A stretch of 64,000 nucleotides of DNA, taken from contig NZ_QJJU01000006.1 in NCBI RefSeq assembly GCF_003201655.1, positions 62,001 through 126,000 on the forward strand, read 5' to 3'. Below the pieces are notes generated by a model that was not told the DNA's origin, ran no database searches, and saw only the letters and a program-made list of their open reading frames with translations. Position 1 is the first letter of the stretch. Each line of letters opens with the position of its first letter. Below are positions 15,856-24,106 of the stretch, one piece after another. Made by a program: the position numbers and the translations under genes. This stretch comes from Mycolicibacterium moriokaense (GTDB lineage Bacteria > Actinomycetota > Actinomycetes > Mycobacteriales > Mycobacteriaceae).

Positions 15856-18351
15856 GTGACCGACGTCGTACAGAACCCCGACACTGCCCCCACCGAACGC
15901 AGCCGCACCGGGCTGTCCGCCGACGCCCTGCGCCGGGGCATCATCGACCACCTGCGCTACTCGATTGGTCGCCCGTCTGCGGCCCTGAAGCCAGAGCACT
16001 TCTACCGGGCGACAGCGCTTGCCGTCCGCGATCGCATGCAGGACAACCGGGTGGCGTCCACGCAGACGTCCCTTGACCTCGGCAAGAAGGTGACCTGCTA
16101 CCTGTCAGCAGAGTTCCTGATGGGCCCGCAGCTCGGCGCCAACCTGCTGAACCTCGGGATAGAGGAGGCGACCCGGACCGCGCTCGCCGACATCGGGCTT
16201 GACCTTGACGAGGTGCTGGCCTGCGAGGAGGAGCCTGGGCTTGGCAACGGCGGCCTTGGTCGGCTGGCCGCGTGCTACCTCGACTCGCTGGCCACCCTCG
16301 AGCGCCCGGCCATCGGCTACGGCATCCGCTATGAGTTCGGCATCTTCGACCAGGAGATCCACGACGGCTGGCAGGTCGAGAAGACCGACAACTGGCTCGC
16401 CAACGGGAACCCGTGGGAGATCGCCAAACCCGACGTAAACTACCTCGTCAAGTGGGGCGGCTACGCCGAGCACTACCTCGACGACGCCGGCCACGACCGC
16501 ATCCGGTGGGTGCCGGGACGGGCACTGAAGGGTGTCGCCTACGACACCCCGATCCAGGGATACGGTGTGAACACCTGCAACGTGCTGACGTTGTGGAGTG
16601 CGCGGGCGGTCCAGTCGTTTGCGTTGGAGGCCTTCAACACCGGCGACTACTACAAGGCCGTCGAGGACGAGGTCACCTCGGAAACCGTCACCAAGGTGCT
16701 CTATCCGAACGATGAACTCGAGGCCGGAAAGCACCTGCGCCTGTTGCAGCAGTACTTCTTCGTATCGTGCTCGCTGCAGCACGTCCTGCACATCGTCGAT
16801 GATTTAGCCGACCTTTCCGTCAAGGACCTCCCCGAACGGTTTGCGTTGCAGCTCAACGACACTCATCCCTCGATCGGGGTTGCGGAGTTGATGCGGCTGC
16901 TGGTCGATGAACGACAGATCGATTGGGACGAGGCCTGGGACATCACGGTTGCCACCTTCGGCTACACCAACCACACCTTGCTCCCCGAGGCGCTGGAGAA
17001 GTGGCCGCTGGCGATGTTCGCCGAATCCCTGCCCCGGCACCTCGAGATCATCTACGAGATCAACCGGCGCTTCCTCGATGAGGTGAGCGCCAAGTTCCCC
17101 GGCGACGACGACCGGCTGCGGCGCATGTCGATCATCGGCGAGGGCAACGGCAAGAGCGTGCGGATGGCCCACCTGGCCACGGTCGGCAGCCACGCCATCA
17201 ACGGCGTCGCGGCGCTGCACTCCGAACTCCTCAAATCCAGTGTGCTCAAGGACTTCTACGAGATGTGGCCCGAGCGGTTCTCCAACAAGACCAACGGCGT
17301 CACGCCGCGCCGCTTCCTGGCCATGTCGAACCCCGGCCTGCGCGAGCTGCTCGACGACACGATCGGCGACGGCTGGCTGAGGGACCTTGGCAAGCTCCGC
17401 GGACTCGAGGCGTTCGCCGACGAACCCGCGTTCCGCATCCAGTGGCGCGAAGTGAAGAGGACCAACAAGGCGCGCCTCGCCGAGTACGTTAAGTCGACGG
17501 CAGGCGTTGAGCTGAATCCCGACTGGCTCTTCGATATTCAGGTCAAGCGGATCCACGAGTACAAGCGCCAGCACCTCAACGTGTTGAACATCATCACGCA
17601 GTATCACCGGCTGAAGCAAAACCCGGGAAGCAGCCAGATAACGCCGCGCGCCTTCGTGTTCGGTGGAAAGGCTGCCCCCGGCTACTTCCTGGCCAAGCGA
17701 ATCATCAAGCTGATCAACGCCGTTGGTGAGACGATCAACAACGACCCGGACGTCAACCGGTTCCTCAAGGTCGCGTTCGTGCCGAACTTCAACGTGCAGA
17801 ACGCCCACCTGATCTACCCGGCCGCGGATCTGTCGGAACAGATCTCGACCGCAGGCAAGGAGGCGTCGGGCACAGGCAACATGAAGTTCATGCTCAACGG
17901 CGCGCTGACGATCGGGACTCTTGACGGCGCGAACGTCGAGATGCGCGAGGAGGCGGGCGCAGAGAACTTCTTCCTGTTCGGCCTGACCGAGGACGAGGTC
18001 GAGCGGGTCAAGCGCGACGGCTATCGACCGTCTGACTACGTCGACGGCAATGGCGAACTCGCGGCCGTGCTCGACCTGATCGCAGGCGGCGCGTTCTCCC
18101 ATGGCGACACCGAGGTGTTCCGCCCGCTGGTCGACAACCTGCGCTTCGACGACCCGTTCCTGGTCCTCGCCGACTACGCGTCATACATCGAATGTCAGGA
18201 CCGGATCAGCGCGGCGTGGCAGGACACGGCCGCGTGGACGCGGATGTCGATCCTCAACACCGCGCGCAGCGGCAAGTTCTCGTCGGACCGGGCCATCGAG
18301 GAGTACTGCGACGACATCTGGAACGTCGGGCCGGTGACTGTAACCGTCTAG
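15856..18351 (+). CDS. glgP: Glycogen/alpha-glucan phosphorylase
   Basis: Pyridoxal-phosphate enzyme of 831 residues, normal full length, that releases glucose-1-phosphate from glycogen. Family landmarks are YLSAEFLMGPQLGANLLNLG near residue 85, GLGNGGLGRLAACYLDSLATL, GVTPRRFLAMSNPGL near 480 and IHEYKRQHLNVLNI near 565. The cofactor lysine is Lys677 in ASGTGNMKFMLNGALTIGTLDGANVEM (quoted only as landmark AS-GTGNMKF). GTG 15856 is preferred over an upstream in-frame ATG inside the divergent gene's start. Its stop overlaps the convergent secreted-protein gene. Confidence 0.95.
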   Translation: MTDVVQNPDTAPTERSRTGLSADALRRGIIDHLRYSIGRPSAALKPEHFYRATALAVRDRMQDNRVASTQTSLDLGKKVTCYLSAEFLMGPQLGANLLNLGIEEATRTALADIGLDLDEVLACEEEPGLGNGGLGRLAACYLDSLATLERPAIGYGIRYEFGIFDQEIHDGWQVEKTDNWLANGNPWEIAKPDVNYLVKWGGYAEHYLDDAGHDRIRWVPGRALKGVAYDTPIQGYGVNTCNVLTLWSARAVQSFALEAFNTGDYYKAVEDEVTSETVTKVLYPNDELEAGKHLRLLQQYFFVSCSLQHVLHIVDDLADLSVKDLPERFALQLNDTHPSIGVAELMRLLVDERQIDWDEAWDITVATFGYTNHTLLPEALEKWPLAMFAESLPRHLEIIYEINRRFLDEVSAKFPGDDDRLRRMSIIGEGNGKSVRMAHLATVGSHAINGVAALHSELLKSSVLKDFYEMWPERFSNKTNGVTPRRFLAMSNPGLRELLDDTIGDGWLRDLGKLRGLEAFADEPAFRIQWREVKRTNKARLAEYVKSTAGVELNPDWLFDIQVKRIHEYKRQHLNVLNIITQYHRLKQNPGSSQITPRAFVFGGKAAPGYFLAKRIIKLINAVGETINNDPDVNRFLKVAFVPNFNVQNAHLIYPAADLSEQISTAGKEASGTGNMKFMLNGALTIGTLDGANVEMREEAGAENFFLFGLTEDEVERVKRDGYRPSDYVDGNGELAAVLDLIAGGAFSHGDTEVFRPLVDNLRFDDPFLVLADYASYIECQDRISAAWQDTAAWTRMSILNTARSGKFSSDRAIEEYCDDIWNVGPVTVTV

Positions 18352-18860
18352 AGCGGTGTGCAGGTCGGCGTCAAGCCGGAATAGTGCACCGCTGGCATGC
18401 CGTCGACGGTCACGAAATCGGTTCCGGGCGTCCACGTGGTGCCCGGCTTGATCCAGGGCGGGACGGCCTCTGGGTACGCGATTGTCATGTCGGCGTAGTA
18501 CTGCACACCTGGCGGGCACGCGGGACTCGTTGGCGCCGAGGCGTTCCACGCGTGCACGACGATCGGGTTGAACAGTCGGGTGCCCTCGGCGCAGCTGGGC
18601 TTGCATTCGACGGCGCTGTCCATGCCGGTTCCCTGTGCACCGTCGACGCCCCACGACGTCCACGTCATACCATCCATCACACCGGTGGTGTCGCAGTTGT
18701 AGGCGAATGAGCGCGGCCGTTGCACCGGAGGCTGACTCGCGTCGTAGCACTTGCCGATAGCGAAAACGGCGTCGCCCCGTTCGACGGGATCCGCCGACGC
18801 GATGGCAGGCCCACCGAACAGGGCAACTGTGCAGGCGGCCAGAACGAGTGCGCGGATCAC
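18348..18860 (-). CDS. Secreted protein of unknown function
   Basis: Hypothetical exported protein of 170 residues starting at GTG 18860. The first 24 residues (RALVLAACTVALFGGPAIASA-DP) form a clean signal peptide with an Ala-Ser-Ala cleavage site. The mature part has six cysteines (around GKCYD, YNCDT, ECKPSCAEG, SPACPPG, PTCTPL), probably paired as disulfides. No family is recognised. It overlaps the 3' end of glycogen phosphorylase on the opposite strand by four bases, so a tight convergent arrangement. Confidence 0.75.
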   Translation of the reverse strand: MIRALVLAACTVALFGGPAIASADPVERGDAVFAIGKCYDASQPPVQRPRSFAYNCDTTGVMDGMTWTSWGVDGAQGTGMDSAVECKPSCAEGTRLFNPIVVHAWNASAPTSPACPPGVQYYADMTIAYPEAVPPWIKPGTTWTPGTDFVTVDGMPAVHYSGLTPTCTPL

Positions 18861-18874
18861 GCCCGGATGCTAAC

Positions 18875-19159
18875 TCAGTCGTGCGAGGGGCACGACATGT
18901 CGACGAAGACCTGGGTGTGCTGCTTCTCCTCGAGCGTGGCCGCGTCGTCGAGCCTGGGGTGGACATCCGTCACGGTGCAGAGTTTCAGCGGCACCTGGAC
19001 GAGACCGTTGACCTGGACGTTGTAGCCCTCGGCTTTGAGGTCGTCGACGACGATGTCGGCCGTCCCGGCGTTGGGGAACGCCGCGGCAGTGCCGGCCAGA
19101 CCCAGGGCCGCGGCCCCGAGCGCTAGTGATGCGAGTGGGGTGACGACGAAGTTTCTCAT
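18875..19159 (-). CDS. Small secreted protein of unknown function
   Basis: Exported protein of 94 residues. A signal peptide (VTPLASLALGAAALGLAGTAAA) precedes FPNAGTADIVVDDLKAEGYNVQVNG, a pattern found in many small mycobacterial secreted proteins in which a conserved DLxAxGYNVQxNG segment follows the signal. Two cysteines (LCTVTD and MSCPSHD) could pair. I start at ATG 19159; an upstream extension of the frame has no signal-like sequence. It probably shares a transcript with the secreted protein downstream. Confidence 0.75.
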   Translation of the reverse strand: MRNFVVTPLASLALGAAALGLAGTAAAFPNAGTADIVVDDLKAEGYNVQVNGLVQVPLKLCTVTDVHPRLDDAATLEEKQHTQVFVDMSCPSHD

Positions 19160-19211
19160 GACGTAAATGCTGTCTGGCCTGCGGCTTCGAAGATTGGAGA
19201 TTGTATGGAGA

Positions 19212-20354
19212 TTAGGTGGAGAATCGCGCTGCGAGCTCGCGCCTGTCCACCTTGCCGATGCCACGCCGGGGCAGCTCGTCGACGAGATGAATCTCGCGGG
19301 GCCCCGCCGTCGGCGACAACGTTGAAGAGATGTGTGCCCGAAGCTCGGCCAACGTAGGTGCCGCGTGCCCTGGGGCCACGACGATGGCCGCGACCACTCG
19401 CTGTCCCAACCGTTCGTCGGCCACGCCGAACACCGCGGAGTCGGCGACCGCGGGGTGCGTTGCCAACGCCGCCTCCACCAATTGCGGTAACACAGTCAAC
19501 CCGCCGGTGCTGATCGCGTCGTCGACCCTACCTAGCACCCGCAATACGCCCGAATCATCAACGGCGCCAATGTCGTCGGTGCGAAACCAGCCCGGGTCCG
19601 CAAACGGATCCGGATCGACGGCGTTGCGGTAGCCCTTCGCCAGCGTCGCTCCTCCGAGCACGACCCGGCCGTCGTCGATGCGCACGACGACGCCGTCGAG
19701 CGGAACGCCGTCGTACACACAACCCCCGGACGTTTCGCTCATCCCGAATGTCCGAACCACCGAAATCTTTGCCGCCGACGCTCTTTCGGCGACACCGGCA
19801 GGCATCGGGCCGCCGCCGATAAGCACCGCGTCCAAGGACGCCAGCGCCGCAGTGGCCGCGGGGTCCCGCAGGGCCGTGTCCAGCTGCGCCGCCACCAGCG
19901 ATGCATAACGGCGACCGGTCCCCAATGACGCCACCGCGGAGGCCAATTCGTCTCCGTCGAGCCGAGCGTCCACAACAACCGGCGTCGTATCCGCTATGAC
20001 GCTGCGCACCAGCACCTGCAGCCCGGCCACGTGATAAGCGGGCAACGCAAGCAGCCACCGGCCGGGACCCCCGAGTCTGCGGTGCGTGGCCTCGGCGCTG
20101 GCGGTCAGCGCCGCCGCGGTGAGCATTGCGCCCTTTGGCGCACCCGTCGTCCCTGACGTCGAAACGACGACGGCAACATCGTCATCGATGGCATCGCCCG
20201 CGCGCAATGACGTTGTCAGTAGAGCAGTTTGGCGTGCGTCGTCGGCGGGCACCGGAAGCACAGCCTCGCCGCCGGCCAGCACGTCCTGCAACAACGGCAG
20301 CAGTGCAAGCGCTGACGCACCTGACGGGACAGCGACCGGGCGCAGGACGGCTAT
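19212..20354 (-). CDS. menE: o-Succinylbenzoate-CoA ligase
   Basis: Adenylate-forming enzyme that activates o-succinylbenzoate with CoA in menaquinone synthesis. The AMP-binding signature is STSGTTGAPKGAML, followed by LALPAYHVAGL, RTFGMSETSGGCVYDG, GWFRTDDIGAVDDSGVLRVLGRVDD and the C-terminal catalytic lysine in RRGIGKVDRRELA. The family normally begins with a VLRPV-type segment. Here that segment is in frame but preceded by an ATA codon at 20354, five bases after a strong GAGGAG site and overlapping the upstream TAG stop. Usual alternatives are CTG 20345 or TTG 20294 (361 residues), so the start is uncertain. Confidence 0.9.
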   Translation of the reverse strand: MAVLRPVAVPSGASALALLPLLQDVLAGGEAVLPVPADDARQTALLTTSLRAGDAIDDDVAVVVSTSGTTGAPKGAMLTAAALTASAEATHRRLGGPGRWLLALPAYHVAGLQVLVRSVIADTTPVVVDARLDGDELASAVASLGTGRRYASLVAAQLDTALRDPAATAALASLDAVLIGGGPMPAGVAERASAAKISVVRTFGMSETSGGCVYDGVPLDGVVVRIDDGRVVLGGATLAKGYRNAVDPDPFADPGWFRTDDIGAVDDSGVLRVLGRVDDAISTGGLTVLPQLVEAALATHPAVADSAVFGVADERLGQRVVAAIVVAPGHAAPTLAELRAHISSTLSPTAGPREIHLVDELPRRGIGKVDRRELAARFST

Positions 20355-20653
20355 TCGGTCTCCTCGGCGTCACGGGGGTCGTCGAGCGGCCATCCCTTGG
20401 CGGCCAGGCGGTTCCGCACCCGCTCGATGTCCTCGGGGGCCGGCAGTTCGTCGGTAAGCTGGGTGATCAGCACCCCGATGTCGACTTGGTCGAATTCCCC
20501 GCGTGCCAACAACTCCCGCACGACCGCCTTCACTTCATCGTCGGTGAGGCGCGGCTTGAGTAGCGCGAACAGTGGCACCCGGTCTGGACCAGGAACACCT
20601 TCGGGATACCCCGAGGTTATCCACGCCACGATCTTGGCGAGAAATTTGGTCAC
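20351..20653 (-). CDS. DUF3349 domain protein
   Basis: Mycobacterial DUF3349 protein of 100 residues, at the position of Rv0543c. The domain reads AWITSGYPEGVPGPDRVPLFALL, LTDDEVKAVVRELLARGE and the end IERVRNRLAAKGWPLDD. These are small helical proteins of unknown function. GTG 20653 is chosen because the family begins with a short VTKFLAKI-like helix. It probably forms an operon with menE, whose start overlaps its stop. A second copy of the family lies at 22408, on the other side of the phosphate transporter. Confidence 0.88.
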   Translation of the reverse strand: MTKFLAKIVAWITSGYPEGVPGPDRVPLFALLKPRLTDDEVKAVVRELLARGEFDQVDIGVLITQLTDELPAPEDIERVRNRLAAKGWPLDDPRDAEETE

Positions 20654-20723
20654 AGCGCGATCGTAGTAGCGCCCGTCCGCCCCGCCAACGCAAATCGACA
20701 GCGCAGACGAACGGTTCCTGCCC

Positions 20724-20745
20724 GATTGGTGAACAGTGGATGAAC
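20724..20745 (-). promoter_or_regulatory. PHO-box-like direct repeat (two 11-bp units)
   Basis: On the minus strand, GTTCATCCACT (20745-20735) is followed directly by GTTCACCAATC (20734-20724). Two GTTCAYC units at exactly 11-bp spacing match the layout of actinobacterial PhoP/RegX3 phosphate-response boxes. It lies between the divergent DUF3349/menE and phosphate transporter genes, 97 bases from the transporter start, a logical place for phosphate-starvation control. Confidence 0.5.
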
Positions 20746-20777
20746 ACCCCACCGGGATAGGCAAAGTCGCAGGTCGG

Positions 20778-20797
20778 AGCCGCCGTTTAGGGCGGCT
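20778..20797. other. Leader hairpin upstream of the phosphate transporter
   Basis: AGCCGCC and GGGCGGCT-derived arms form a 7-bp GC-rich stem with a 6-base loop, 44 bases before the transporter ATG. It lies in the probable untranslated leader. No riboswitch class is recognised. Confidence 0.35.
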
Positions 20798-20841
20798 AGC
20801 GGCTGGTCAAATTCGCGGGTCTAGCCCCAGAATTAGCACCC

Positions 20842-22089
20842 ATGAGCACAGAGATGATCATCCTGGTGTTGCTGATAGCAACAGCACTGGCTTTCGACTT
20901 CACCAACGGCTTCCACGACACCGGCAACGCGATGGCGACGTCGATCGCCACCGGTGCCCTCAAGCCAAAAGTTGCCGTCCTACTGGCCGGTGTCCTGAAC
21001 CTCGTCGGCGCCTTCCTCTCGGTCGAGGTGGCGGTCACAGTGACCACGTCCGTCATCAAGGTGCAGGACAGCAAGACGGGTCACCTGTTACCCACGGTCA
21101 ACCCGTCAATGGGGCTCACGATCATCTTCGCCGGCCTCATCGGCGGCATCCTCTGGAACCTGCTGACCTGGCTGTTCGGCATCCCGTCGAGCTCGTCGCA
21201 CGCGCTCTTCGGTGGGCTGATCGGTGCGGGGCTGGCAGCGCTCGGCGCCGCGGGCGTGAACTGGAGTGGCATCTTCTCGAAGGTGATCATCCCCGCCTTC
21301 GCCTCGCCGGTGATTGCCTGCATTGTCGCGGCTTGTGGAACCTGGCTGGTGTACCGGATTACCCGCAACGTGATGGAGAAGCGCCGCGCAGACGGCTTCC
21401 GCTGGGGCCAGATCGCCACCGCGTCGCTGGTCGCACTCGCCCACGGCACCAACGACGCGCAGAAGACGATGGGCGTGATTGCGCTCGCGCTCATCACCAC
21501 CGGTCACCTGACCGGTGACGTGAAGAAGGACGGCCTGCCGTTCTGGATCATCCTCAGCTGCGCCCTTGCGATTGGCCTCGGTACCTACATCGGCGGCTGG
21601 CGCGTCATCCGGACCCTAGGCAAGGGCCTCGTCGAGATCGAATCGCCACAGGGCTTCGCGGCGGAGGCGTCCTCGGCCGCGGTCATCCTCACCTCCAGTG
21701 CGGCGGGCATGGCCCTCTCGACCACGCATGTCGCCACGGGCTCGATCCTGGGCAGCGGCGTCGGCAAGCCCGGTGCCGAGGTGCGCTGGGCGGTCGCAGG
21801 TCGCATGGCGGTGGCATGGCTGGTCACGCTGCCTGCCGCGGGACTCGTTGGGGCACTGTCGTACTGGCTCTCGGAAGGCGTCGAGTCCGTGAGTGGTTCC
21901 GCACTGGCGGGCGACGGTCTCATCTTCCTCATCCTTGTGGGGCTCTCCGGCTACATGTACTGGCGCGCCCAGCAGCAGAAGGTCGACAGCACCAACGTCA
22001 ACGCCGACTGGGACGACTCGACTAACTCCGTCGTTCCGGCCGATATTCGCGAGGCTTCCAAAGAAGTCAAGCCCACGGCCTCCGTCTGA
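20842..22089 (+). CDS. pitA: Low-affinity inorganic phosphate transporter (Pit family)
   Basis: Membrane phosphate permease of 415 residues with about ten helices, corresponding to Rv0545c. Both inverted-repeat signatures of the family are present: DFTNGFHDTGNAMATSIATG near residue 20 and VALAHGTNDAQKTMGVIAL near 198. A C-terminal hydrophilic tail of about 40 residues follows the last helix. Translation begins at ATG 20842. A small membrane protein and a DUF3349 protein follow on the same strand. The upstream phosphate-box-like repeat suggests it responds to phosphate. Confidence 0.95.
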   Translation: MSTEMIILVLLIATALAFDFTNGFHDTGNAMATSIATGALKPKVAVLLAGVLNLVGAFLSVEVAVTVTTSVIKVQDSKTGHLLPTVNPSMGLTIIFAGLIGGILWNLLTWLFGIPSSSSHALFGGLIGAGLAALGAAGVNWSGIFSKVIIPAFASPVIACIVAACGTWLVYRITRNVMEKRRADGFRWGQIATASLVALAHGTNDAQKTMGVIALALITTGHLTGDVKKDGLPFWIILSCALAIGLGTYIGGWRVIRTLGKGLVEIESPQGFAAEASSAAVILTSSAAGMALSTTHVATGSILGSGVGKPGAEVRWAVAGRMAVAWLVTLPAAGLVGALSYWLSEGVESVSGSALAGDGLIFLILVGLSGYMYWRAQQQKVDSTNVNADWDDSTNSVVPADIREASKEVKPTASV

Positions 22090-22118
22090 TTGCCCCTCCT
22101 AACCAAAGGAAATCGTCG

Positions 22119-22403
22119 ATGACTTACGTTGAATCTGTCCTCAAGGTCCTTGTGATAGGACTCATCCTCGGAGCAGGTCTGCCCGCGATCTTTGCGACGG
22201 GTATGGCGGCCTTCAATGCCGGCTCCGGTGGCGCACATCCGGACGGCACTGTCACAGCAGGCAACCCGGTACTGAAGTATGTCGGTCTGGTGCTGTTCAT
22301 CCTGGTGGCTGCTGTCGTCGTGCTTGCTCTGCTATGGATAACGAGAACCACCCTGATCCACCACTTCGGTTTCGATCCCTTCCCCGGCGTCAAGAAGGCT
22401 TAG
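22119..22403 (+). CDS. Small two-helix membrane protein
   Basis: Hypothetical membrane protein of 94 residues with helices at about 8-32 (LVIGLILGAGLPAIFATGMAAF) and 53-74 (YVGLVLFILVAAVVVLALLWI). The loop carries GSGGAHPDGTVTAGN. It follows the phosphate transporter by 29 bases with an AAAGGAAA ribosome site, corresponding to Rv0544c by position. It is probably an accessory partner of the transporter, but that is inference from context alone. Confidence 0.8.
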   Translation: MTYVESVLKVLVIGLILGAGLPAIFATGMAAFNAGSGGAHPDGTVTAGNPVLKYVGLVLFILVAAVVVLALLWITRTTLIHHFGFDPFPGVKKA

Positions 22404-22407
22404 GCAC

Positions 22408-22713
22408 ATGACTGAGAATCACGGCGTTATGGACAATGTGCTCGCCTGGCTTCACGACGGATACCCAGAGGGCGTTCCGCCGAAGGACTACTTCCCGTTG
22501 CTCGCGCTGCTGAAGCGCTCGCTTACCGAGGATGAGGTCGTCAAGGCCGCGCAGACGGTCCTGAAGGGGACTGACTCCGACAGCGTGACCGACGAAGAGA
22601 TCCGCGAGGCGATCCATGCGGTCATCGCCAAGGAACCCAACCCGGAGGAGATCCACCAGGTCGCCGCGCGGCTGGCCTCCGTCGGGTGGCCGCTGGCGGC
22701 GCACTCCAACTGA
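22408..22713 (+). CDS. DUF3349 domain protein, second copy
   Basis: Protein of 101 residues with the same domain as the gene at 20351: NVLAWLHDGYPEGVPPKDYFPLLALL, LTEDEVVKAAQTV and the end IHQVAARLASVGWPLAAHSN. It starts at ATG 22408, four bases after the membrane protein stop, so it belongs to the transporter operon. The two copies are clearly divergent (KDYF versus PDRV after EGVP), so the duplication is old. Function unknown. A strong hairpin terminator follows. Confidence 0.88.
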   Translation: MTENHGVMDNVLAWLHDGYPEGVPPKDYFPLLALLKRSLTEDEVVKAAQTVLKGTDSDSVTDEEIREAIHAVIAKEPNPEEIHQVAARLASVGWPLAAHSN

Positions 22714-22728
22714 ATTCGATTCACGCTG

Positions 22729-22758
22729 CGGCCCTCGGCTCTGAAGAGCCGGGGGCCG
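22729..22758. terminator. Strong bidirectional terminator hairpin
   Basis: A 13-bp stem (CGGCCCTCGGCTC, loop TGAA, then GAGCCGGGGGCCG) with a single T-G wobble, followed on the plus strand by TATCAATTTCT. It lies between the convergent DUF3349 and VOC-family genes and would end both transcripts. Confidence 0.85.
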
Positions 22759-22760
22759 TA

Positions 22761-23132
22761 TCAATTTCTAGTGTCGCGGCGCAGCGGATGGTTTTCTGGC
22801 ACCTGGACGAAGATCAGCAGCACGCCGTCGGGATCGATGACGTGCAGTTCGTGTAGCCCCCACGGTTCTTGCTTTGCCTCGCGGGCGATCTCGACGCCGC
22901 GGCCCTTGAGCTCCTCTTCGGCGGCGTACACGTCGCGGACCTGAAGCCACATGGTGCCGCCCGCGCTCGGCGTGCCGTGGCCCGCGACCTCGATCAGTGA
23001 CTGGCCCGCGTAGAACACCGTGCCGGCGCCATAGTCGCGGGCGATAGCAAGCCCGATTTCGTCGCGGTAGTACCGCAGCGAGCGTTCGTAATCGGCTGGC
23101 CGGATGAGCATCCGGCTGGCCAGGATCTCCAT
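22761..23132 (-). CDS. VOC/glyoxalase superfamily protein
   Basis: Single glyoxalase-fold protein of 123 residues, corresponding to Rv0546c. The paired beta-alpha-beta modules show in ILASRMLIRPADYERSLRYYRDEIGLAI and MWLQVRDVYAAEEELKGRGVEI, and the C-terminal module has HELHVIDPDGVLLIFVQVP. Such proteins bind a metal and act as dioxygenases, lactoylglutathione lyases or resistance proteins; the activity cannot be assigned. It starts at ATG 23132 and is 49 bases downstream of the SDR gene on the same strand. Confidence 0.85.
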   Translation of the reverse strand: MEILASRMLIRPADYERSLRYYRDEIGLAIARDYGAGTVFYAGQSLIEVAGHGTPSAGGTMWLQVRDVYAAEEELKGRGVEIAREAKQEPWGLHELHVIDPDGVLLIFVQVPENHPLRRDTRN

Positions 23133-23181
23133 AAAGCCGTGTCTATCACGTCAGATGCCGGATCCGGCGGCGAAACGGCCG

Positions 23182-24060
23182 CTAACCGGCGGGCTGGACC
23201 CGTTGCCGCTTCATGATCGCGTCGACGGCGCTTGGCGCGACGCTGTTGAGTGCGTGGGCGGTGACGGCCATTCGTGGCGCGATGCGCACCGGCTGGGTTC
23301 GGGCCGCTGTGATCATCCAGTCGGCGGCCTCGGCGGCGCTGAGGCCGGGCAGGCCGTCGTACTCGCGGGTCGGCGCGATCATCGGCGTCTTCACCAGTGG
23401 GTAGTACAGCGTCGTCGAGTGCACACCCTTTGCGGCCCACTCGGTTTCGATGACCCTGCTAACCGCTGACAGGGCCGCCTTTGAGGCGTTGTAGACGGCG
23501 AACAGCGGCGAGGATTCGCTCAGAACGCCCCACGTGGAGACGTTGATGATGTGGCCGTCGCCGCGGTCGATCATGCCGGGCGCCAGGCCGCGGATCAGTC
23601 GCAGCGGCGAGTAGTAGTTCAGCGTCATGGTCCGCTCGATGTCGTGCCAGCGGTCCAACGATTCCGCGAGTGGCCTGCGAATGGACTTGCCCGCGTTGTT
23701 GATCAGGATGTCCACACCGCCGAGGTTCTGTTCGACCTTGGCGGTCAGCTCGTCGACCGCGTCGAGGTCGGATAGGTCGGCGGCGTGGGCTGTGGCGTCC
23801 CCGCCGGCCTCGGTGATGCGCTCGACGAGGTCATCGAGCAGTTCCTGCCTGCGCGCCACCACCACGACCCGTGCGCCGCGGCGGGCGAACTTCTCGGCCG
23901 CGGCCTCGCCGATGCCCGACGATGCGCCGGTCAGCAACACGCGCTTGCCTGCGAGGTCGATGGGATCACGGCGGCGCCGCAGCGCCTGTTCGGTCAATGC
24001 TGGACGCATGCTGGCCAGCAGCAGACTCTCGGACAGCCGGCGCAGCGGACTCTTGCTCAC
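23182..24060 (-). CDS. Short-chain dehydrogenase/reductase
   Basis: SDR of 292 residues, corresponding to Rv0547c. An N-terminal extension of about 35 residues (LRRLSESLLLASMRPALTEQ) precedes the cofactor motif TGASSGIG and VVVVARRQELLDDL. NNAG is present, the catalytic serine is in INVSTWG and the Tyr-Lys pair in YNASKAAL. The C-terminal 60 residues (IAPRMAVTAHALNSVAPSAVDAIMKRQR) suggest membrane or lipid-substrate preference, as in many mycobacterial SDRs. GTG 24060 is the start with the family-typical SKSPLRRL N-terminus. Confidence 0.88.
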   Translation of the reverse strand: MSKSPLRRLSESLLLASMRPALTEQALRRRRDPIDLAGKRVLLTGASSGIGEAAAEKFARRGARVVVVARRQELLDDLVERITEAGGDATAHAADLSDLDAVDELTAKVEQNLGGVDILINNAGKSIRRPLAESLDRWHDIERTMTLNYYSPLRLIRGLAPGMIDRGDGHIINVSTWGVLSESSPLFAVYNASKAALSAVSRVIETEWAAKGVHSTTLYYPLVKTPMIAPTREYDGLPGLSAAEAADWMITAARTQPVRIAPRMAVTAHALNSVAPSAVDAIMKRQRVQPAG

Positions 24061-24106
24061 GGAAAATGAGTTTAGGCGGCCTAGCTTTTGATGACTTCTC
24101 CGCGGC

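Noticed and set aside
16804..18102. Open minus-strand frame of about 430 codons inside glycogen phosphorylase
   Set aside because: Mirror of a well-supported gene; no motifs, and repeated LDV/HDV patterns reflect antisense codon bias.
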